Assembly: GCA_022579005.1 (NCBI GenBank)
Contig: MU401458.1
Span: forward strand, 62,001 to 126,000
Source of the DNA: Poronia punctata
Lineage: Eukaryota > Ascomycota > Sordariomycetes > Xylariales > Xylariaceae
Reading direction: 5' to 3'
DNA length: 64,000 bases
The notes under the pieces were generated by a model. That model was not told the origin of the DNA, did no database searches, and saw only the letters and a list, made by a program, of their open reading frames with translations. The stretch's first letter is position 1. Each line of letters opens with the position of its first letter. Shown piece after piece: positions 58,514-64,000 of the stretch. The translations under genes and the position numbers were made by a program.

Positions 58514-59752
58514 ATGCCGTCACTTAACCAGCTCGTCCTCCCGGCCCTGCTCAGCCTGCCGGCTCAGGTGTTGGGCGCCAACCTGCTGGCATCGCATTAC
58601 ACCGGCAAGATCTACTCGCTGTCGTTCGATGACAGCACGCTGGAGATCACCTCCTCCACCGGTGGTGCTGGCTCTCTGCCCGCCTGGCTGAGCTACAACT
58701 CGGAGTCTAGTGACAAGACTGTGTACTCTGTCGACGAGGACTGGTTCGGAAGTGGTGTCCTTGCCTCCTTCACCGTCGGCGATGACGGCTCCCTGACCCA
58801 GACCGGAAAACTCACCACTGCTGGCGCCAGTGTACACGGTAGCCCTTATGCGGACTCCCAGTTCTTCGCTACGGTCGAGTAGTATGTGAAACTAATCCTA
58901 TGGTATGACCATAGCCAAGTTCCGCACCGCTAACCATGTCTTCTTCCCAGTGATCCTTCGACTCTCACCACCTACGCCCTTCCGCTAGTGGATGGCGCCA
59001 AGCCCCTGCAGAAGCTGAAGTTCACCATGGAGAGCGCTGGCCCTAACCCCCGCCAGAATGCGCCTCACCCTCACTCCGCCCAGGTTGACCCCACGGGCGA
59101 CTACCTGATCGTGCCTGATCTTGGCGCCGATCTGATCCGTATCTTCAGCATCGACGCCAGCAGTGGCAACCTGACGGCTTGCGCGCCTGGCACGACCGGC
59201 GCTGGCGACGGACCCCGCCACGGCGCTTGGTGGTCTCCCGAGGAGGGCTCGACCGATGGCTTGATGCTGTACACGGTGAATGAGCTGGGCAACTCGGTGA
59301 CCTCGTGGACGGTCACGTACCCCGAGGGCGAGTGCCTGACCCTGGAGCGCCAGCAGACCCTCTCCTCGTACGAGGAGGGCGTCACCCCGGCCGACGGCTC
59401 CAAGGCGGCCGAGGTCCAGGTCAAGGGCAACTACGTATACGTTGCCAACCGCGCCGATCAGACCTTTGGCGATGAGCTGGACTCCTTCGCCACCTACGAG
59501 ATCGATGCCAGCAGCGGTGAGATCACCTTCGTCGAGTCCACCAACGCCTTCTCTTGGTTCCCTCGCACCTTCCAGATCAACAAGGAGGGCACCTTTGTCG
59601 CCGTCGGCGGCCAGACTAGCAGCAACGTCGCCATCATTGCGCGTGATCCCGAGACGGGCAAGCTCGGCGACCTTGTTGCCGACATCGACGTCGCCACCCC
59701 CGGTAACGAGCAGCAGGAAGATGGCCTGGCTGCCGTCATCTGGGTCGAGTAA
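58514..59752 (+). CDS. Secreted seven-bladed propeller lactonase
   Basis: Exons 58514-58881 and 58951-59752, joined in phase 2 across a 69 nt intron; 389 residues. A signal peptide (MPSLNQLVLPALLSLPAQVLG) precedes ANLLASHYTGKIYSLSF. The body matches the 3-carboxymuconate-cyclase/6-phosphogluconolactonase-like family (PF10282): PHPHSAQVDPTGDYLIVPDL, GADLIRIFSIDASSGNL, GPRHGAWWSPE, LYTVNELGNSVTSW, NYVYVANRADQTF and FPRTFQINKEGTFVAVGGQT are the repeated blade motifs. Cytosolic relatives hydrolyse sugar lactones; extracellular fungal members are poorly characterised. Codon use is strikingly C/G-ending (CTG, GTC, GCC, ACC), more so than in neighbouring genes, suggesting strong expression. The neighbour on the other strand is a putative lactone-producing oxidase. 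Confidence 0.92.
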
Positions 59753-60893
59753 AAAGCTCTCGACTTTTTTCTGTTGCCCCCTGTTGGTTTTGCGGTCTTG
59801 ACTTACATTTATCCCATCTTGTCTGTCAACCCTAAAGTACATATATATATATTAGCTTCAAGTAAATATAACCCTGGGCCAGTGTAAATAAAGACCGATC
59901 TGCCAATATTATCGTGCTCTGCCTCGTGTGTTGCGTATAAAAGGAAATGGAAAAAGAATAAATGTAACATTGAGTGAGAGAGTGGGCTGGCTACCTACCG
60001 TCTGTCTCTCTTTTCCTTTACGGAGCCTACCGTCTTCTTCCTCTTCTTCTCTGCCTTTTCTTTTTTCTTATCTTCTCCATCTCTCGGTCCTCGAATCCGT
60101 AAAAGCATGCACTGTGGACAGGGAGAGAGAAAGAAAAAGAAAGAAAATTCAAGGGGCTGCATATGTTATGTTATGTTATGTACGATCTCCCTACCTATTA
60201 TCGTATCAACAAACTTTTTTTTTTTCGGTCCGATGCTTATCGTATGGATCGGATTGAAAACTCGTACGATGGGAATGTGAAAAGACCGCTGCATACACGT
60301 ACGTACCTCTATCGATCCATAGTTTGACTTTGCAGTAAAAGAGGGAAAAAAATATAGATAAAAAAGGGGGTGATGATCCGAATGATTGACCCCACAAGAG
60401 GAGCCGGCTAGACGGGCCGCGAGGAGTACGAGTGGAAGATAACGAAACGAAGAAGTCAAGAGAAAAAAAAAAAGAGAAAAATTTTGCTCGGCTGAGCATG
60501 CAGTTTCTATCTACTCGTAACCTGATAAACCGAATAATCTAAATCTGTTTATCAGGGCTGGGAATCAGTACCTATGTACGAGTAAAAGCAACCCTGAAGC
60601 ATGGGGAGTCTGGATGGTTGGTCATGTTTGTGTCACGTCAGAAGACGTTCAACACGCTCTACCTATCAAGATCCGCCTTCAAAGACGTTCAACACATTAT
60701 TACTTTTTCCCCGGTGCCTCGTAACCTGTTTGCATGCTATCAATTATAACGCGCATATCTGCGTCAACGCAATGCAAGAAGAACCTGCCACCACATCAAA
60801 AAGACAGACTGGTCTTTCCCGTTGCCGCTCGTAGTTAAAACCCATTTGAACGCCATAAACCCGAGTATAAAACACAGACGTTTGGGCCCGAGT
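59753..60893. other. Convergent intergenic region lactonase / RVS161
   Basis: Shared 3' flank with AT repeats at 59841, purine- and pyrimidine-rich tracts, a TATGT array at 60166-60181, TACTCGTA-type motifs at 60512 and 60577, a 10-bp inverted repeat at 60521-60556, and a direct 14-mer AAGACGTTCAACAC at 60642 and 60682. No gene recognised. Confidence 0.55.
60521..60556. other. Perfect 10-bp inverted repeat
   Basis: CCTGATAAAC and GTTTATCAGG are exact reverse complements separated by 16 bases. Lies in a convergent intergenic region, where a 3' hairpin or protein site is possible. Confidence 0.6.
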
Positions 60894-61968
60894 CTATACC
60901 GTACCACTGATACTAAGCTCCCGTATCTCTTGCAGAACCTGCTCTACCCTCTGGTCAAGGTGGCCTTGTGCGTATTGATCCCTAGTGTCAGCATCAAGGT
61001 ACTGTTGTACTTGGGCCATCCTACTGTATGCCTCAGCACAGAACCGTAGTTGAATCTTGACGAGGGCTTCGAAGCTCGGGTCTAGGTACGGCACTCGCAT
61101 ATCGATCAACTGCGGCAGTTCGCTCGATAGCTGCTCGTTGAGTTGTTCGTACGCTTGTTTCGCCATGTCCATTTCTTTCTCCGTCCGCGGTAGCTTTGTG
61201 ACGTCCTTGTCCGGCTTCTCTGCTAATTTCTTCACCTTGGCTCGCAGCGCATCGTAGTCGAGAAGTTTATGGCCGCGTTTCTTGATACCTAAATCAATCT
61301 TTGTTAGTCCCAGGTCGAGGTACTGGACCCAAGGGCTTCCCGGTGCATACATTCGTTAACGTCCGGAAAGTAGGCGCAGAAACGGCCAATAGGTTCTAGA
61401 ACGGTTGTCCTGGGAATATGTCAGTGCCCGCAAACTCATGGTTATTAACCGGGCAGCCAGAGAATTCGCCCATCCATACCTGTAAGGGCCATCCAACGCC
61501 TTGATCGTCTCGGCATCTAGATCTTCCACCGCTTGTTTGTAACTCCTGCTGACTCCATCCTTCGCACCCGCATCACCATAGAACGCATCTATCGTCTCGG
61601 CTATGCGCATCTGGGAAGCCGTCATCGCTGCTATCTGTCAGCCTTGGTCGATATGGGAAGAGAGTCATCTGCCAAAAACAGTAAACCCATACCTCGTAAT
61701 GAATCCAGGTATCCTCTTGCCTCCTTTTGTAAGCGAAGGGCCGCTGCTTCCATTGTACGGAAACGTCTCTCTTCAACTTCGTAATCGCGGTCGTTCGTCT
61801 TCTCCACATGGCCCGTCTTCATCATGACCTGCGTCGTCGCGCGATTGACATTCTTCTTGAAACCTACGTGATGAGTAAACATCAGTATTGTCCGGTAATG
61901 CATGGCGCTGCCAATGCCAATCCCACTGGGCCGTCTCTATTCCATAATCACATACCTGCCCACGACAT
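60894..61968 (-). CDS. RVS161: BAR-domain protein Rvs161/Hob3 (amphiphysin-like)
   Basis: Five exons on the minus strand: 61968-61956, 61863-61693, 61627-61480, 61409-61351 and 61288-60894; all four introns (92, 65, 70 and 62 nt) have GT/AG ends and consistent phase. The product is 261 residues, the usual family length. It begins MSWAGFKKNVNRATTQVMMK and continues EVEERRFRTMEAAALRLQKE, MTASQMRIAETIDAFYGDAG, YKQAVEDLDAETIKALDGPY, TTVLEPIGRFCAYFPDVNEC, IKKRGHKLLDYDALRAKVKK and VPYLDPSFEALVKIQLRFCA. The whole chain is one N-BAR domain without SH3, as in Rvs161 and fission yeast Hob3. It binds curved membrane as a heterodimer with Rvs167, acting in endocytic scission and actin organisation; Hob3 also recruits Cdc42 activity at division. 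The 13-nt first exon would be missed by frame-based prediction. It is divergent with PTH1. Confidence 0.96.
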
Positions 61969-62849
61969 ATTGGCGGCGTTGGATCGTTCACTTCTAGGGT
62001 ATGTTGAGGTACGTTTTGGTTATTGAATTTACGGTCGGGTAGGTATCGTAATAGTATAGGTCGGAGGTGTGGGGAAGTGCGCCGAGTACGAGAAAAGAGG
62101 AATGCTAGCTGGGAGCGTAACTGACTGTGCTAAAAAGATTGGCTAAGGAGTGCTGTTTTTGGTGTCGGCTTCGTGTAAGATGGAAGAGATTGTTTGCAAA
62201 GTTATGAGCATATGGATGGGATTCGATAGGTTTCATTTGCCTGGTGAACAAGGATGTGGGATCTGATGAGCGACGTCAGCGAGGGGCTGCGCCTTGGGAC
62301 GTGTACCTACATACATGGTGCGAGGTATCTACAGGGTAAACGTACTCGTAGAGGAAGCCAAGATGCGCTACCTAAAAAATCTGGGAGACAAGCCCCCGTC
62401 GGGTCGGTAGCAAAAGCCGCGACCAAGCCACAAAAGGGAAAGGTCGGTATTTTACTGTCTTCTCTGATGCCTGGAGGCTGGAAGAAATCTGTCGAGGCTC
62501 GACACTCCTGTACTTGCATTTCCAAGCAAATTACAGAGTACGTATGTACCTAACTGAGCCCTGACCTCAGATAGGCGCCTACTGAGGCAAAGATAATTGC
62601 CATAGTATTTGTAGATATGATATACAGTACAGATGTTCAAGGTCCTTGTTTATCAACATGCGTTGTCTTGTTTATTAACATTTGATTTTCAAAGTCCATC
62701 TTTCGTTTGAATCTTTTTACTTCCAATACACTCACTTGCTTACAGAAAAAAATAATCCATCGGGGTCATCAATTTCACTCCTTCCACATATATTACGCCT
62801 TGAAACAGAAGGAAAAGCCATAGGAAAAACCAAGCTTCCAAGTCAAGCC
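61969..62849. other. Divergent promoter region RVS161 / PTH1
   Basis: Interval of 881 bases between outward-facing starts. Contains TACTCGTA at 62343, 375 bases upstream of the RVS161 start. The PTH1 reading frame stays open upstream to about 62682 but without a better start codon. No other gene recognised. Confidence 0.55.
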
Positions 62850-63437
62850 ATGGCTGTCTCACGTCTGCTCGTTATCAGCATCGGCAACCAGGCCCCTTAC
62901 TTTTCCACACTTCACTCGGCTGGCCACGCCGCGCTCTCCGCTGCCCAGGAATGTCTTTACCCAGCGCAACCATCGTTCACGCGTCAACGTTATGGTGGGC
63001 GGCCTTGCATGGCCTCGGCGGGTCAGGTATACACCTTTCTACAGAGCCCGACTATGATGAACAACTGCGGCCCATGGATCGCTTCGGCTTGGAAGGAAAT
63101 GCTACAGACACACAAAATGAACCCGTCAGAGCTAGGTTTGGTTATAGTCCACGACGAGCTGGAAGCTGCCTTCGGCCGTGTAAGAACGGTCAATTGGGAA
63201 GCTAGCCATCGTGGTCATAACGGCATCAAGAGCATTAAGAACTCTCTCAACGTATCCGGAACTTTTCTGCAACGATGGAAACGGATCGCCGTTGGTATTG
63301 GTCGACCCCTAGAACGGACACCAGATGTAGTATCTGAGTATGTCCTATCAAACATGACGCCCTTCCAGAAGAAAAAGATAGAAGATGATGTGGCGCCCAA
63401 GGTCGCAGCCCTCTTGCAGCAATTACACGATTCTTGA
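62850..63437 (+). CDS. PTH1: Peptidyl-tRNA hydrolase (Pth1 family)
   Basis: Single exon, 195 residues from the ATG at 62850; the frame is open upstream but the family alignment starts here (MAVSRLLVISIGNQAP). Motifs: IGNQAPYFSTLHSAGH, where His22 matches the catalytic histidine region of the bacterial enzyme although the usual R-H-N reads L-H-S; QSPTMMNNCG for the substrate-binding N-N-x-G; VIVHDELEAAFGRVR with the active-site Asp; ASHRGHNGIKSI with the second conserved G-x-N-G; and RIAVGIGRP. These are the landmarks of PF01195. The enzyme releases tRNA from prematurely dropped peptidyl-tRNA; in fungi the bacterial-type enzyme is usually mitochondrial, but no clear presequence is seen before the domain. 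C-terminal residues EDDVAPKVAALLQQL form a terminal helix. Confidence 0.9.
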   Translation: MAVSRLLVISIGNQAPYFSTLHSAGHAALSAAQECLYPAQPSFTRQRYGGRPCMASAGQVYTFLQSPTMMNNCGPWIASAWKEMLQTHKMNPSELGLVIVHDELEAAFGRVRTVNWEASHRGHNGIKSIKNSLNVSGTFLQRWKRIAVGIGRPLERTPDVVSEYVLSNMTPFQKKKIEDDVAPKVAALLQQLHDS

Positions 63438-63699
63438 GGGGAATCTGCGGAGCGTTGATCCAAAGCGCCTCTACTTCGATTTCTTCCCAACGACATATTA
63501 CCAAGTTTGCCCAGGCGGATCGGAAAGCTATGGTGAACAACCCAACTATCCACTCTAAGTGGAACACGAATAACAGTCATGCAAGAGCTAGGCGAAATAT
63601 TAACGATTGCTTTATCTGTTGATTTTCAACCAAGAAGAGCGAAATCACACCACCTTGACCTCCCAAAAAAAAACCCACTTGGGGGCTCTCTCGACCGAG

Positions 63700-64000
63700 T
63701 CACGATAGCATGTTTTCATCAAACAGTGCAGAGATGCTATCGACTCTCCACCTTGGCCCGTCACCGAAGCAGACATAGCTCTCGGCTAGGTTCTTGATAA
63801 GCAGCCTAACGATCTGACACACATCGGAGCTAGAAAGAAGCCCTTGGCATGTTGGGTCGATAGTCTTGCTATTATGAGCAGCTATCGCTCGTTCCAACCG
63901 TGCGAAAGCCTCACCCCCGAGCTTTTGTCGTACGTGGGTCTCCAGCTCCCGGACGCTGATCCACGCACTCATGTCCATACCAAGCGCCGCGTACTGCTCC
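63700..64000 (-). CDS. C-terminal part of an unrecognised gene, cut by window end
   Basis: The minus-strand frame ends with TGA at 63700 and stays open to the window edge, so this is the 3' end of a longer gene. The visible 99 residues include WISVRELETHVRQKLGGEAF, ARLERAIAAHNSKT, SSSDVCQIVRLLIKNLAESY and GDGPRWRVDSISALFDENML. Composition and length of the frame look coding, and the position opposite PTH1 with a 262-base convergent spacer is gene-like. I do not recognise the family. The in-frame ATGs at 63978 and 63972 are probably internal methionines. Confidence 0.6.
   Translation of the reverse strand, partial: EQYAALGMDMSAWISVRELETHVRQKLGGEAFARLERAIAAHNSKTIDPTCQGLLSSSDVCQIVRLLIKNLAESYVCFGDGPRWRVDSISALFDENMLS

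Noticed and set aside
58985..59842. 285-codon minus-strand frame
   Set aside because: Antisense of the lactonase exon; high GC3 removes stop codons on the opposite strand.
60642..60695. Direct repeat AAGACGTTCAACAC at 40-bp spacing
   Set aside because: Only two copies, no array or spacer structure; too little to call a CRISPR-like or transposon feature.

Overview
The window is nuclear DNA of a filamentous ascomycete (Pezizomycotina, most likely Sordariomycetes; I cannot name the genus). The evidence is compact genes with 52-220 nt introns (GTRNGT donors, CTRAC-like branch sites, YAG acceptors), fungus-specific families (EIS1, Sfk1, Rcy1, Ysy6, mS41, an AA7-type oxidase, a secreted propeller lactonase) and wide AT-moderate intergenic spaces. 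Several exons are too short to stand out as open frames, so most gene models here were assembled by hand from splice signals and family conservation.

Layout. 1-4361: gene-free, with a G-run and a 10-N gap. 4362-6606: coiled-coil protein with a fungal ubiquitin-like domain. 7740-10409: divergent COQ10 and TRM140-type tRNA methyltransferase. 10652-16110: a six-exon protein tyrosine phosphatase and eisosome protein EIS1, divergent. 16893-20606: SFK1 and KIN28/CDK7, divergent. 20863-27262: mitoribosomal mS41 (FYV4) and a large SNF2-RING ATPase (IRC20/SHPRH type), divergent. 27263-34660: about 7.4 kb with only an intron-containing tRNA-Pro. 34661-35700: bZIP-like gene without an evident leucine zipper. 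35737-41375: gene-poor, with a 997-N gap and a small TIR element (MITE). 41376-46290: F-box/Sec10 recyclin RCY1 and a lysine-rich SMAP-domain protein, divergent. 46915-50348: YSY6 (RAMP4/SERP) and an amino-acid permease. 52446-54011: two-HKD phospholipase-D-like protein. 54759-59752: secreted BBE-type FAD oxidase and secreted lactonase, divergent. 60894-63437: BAR protein RVS161/Hob3 and peptidyl-tRNA hydrolase, divergent. 63700-64000: C-terminal part of an unrecognised gene running off the window.

Functional themes: plasma-membrane organisation and traffic (EIS1, SFK1, RCY1, RVS161, a permease), translation (TRM140, mS41, PTH, tRNA-Pro), and a possible extracellular oxidase/lactonase pair. 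No CRISPR, virus, rRNA or intact autonomous transposon was seen. The most unexplained signal is an 8-mer, TACGAGTA/TACTCGTA, which I counted 27 times, 26 of them outside coding exons, often upstream of start codons.
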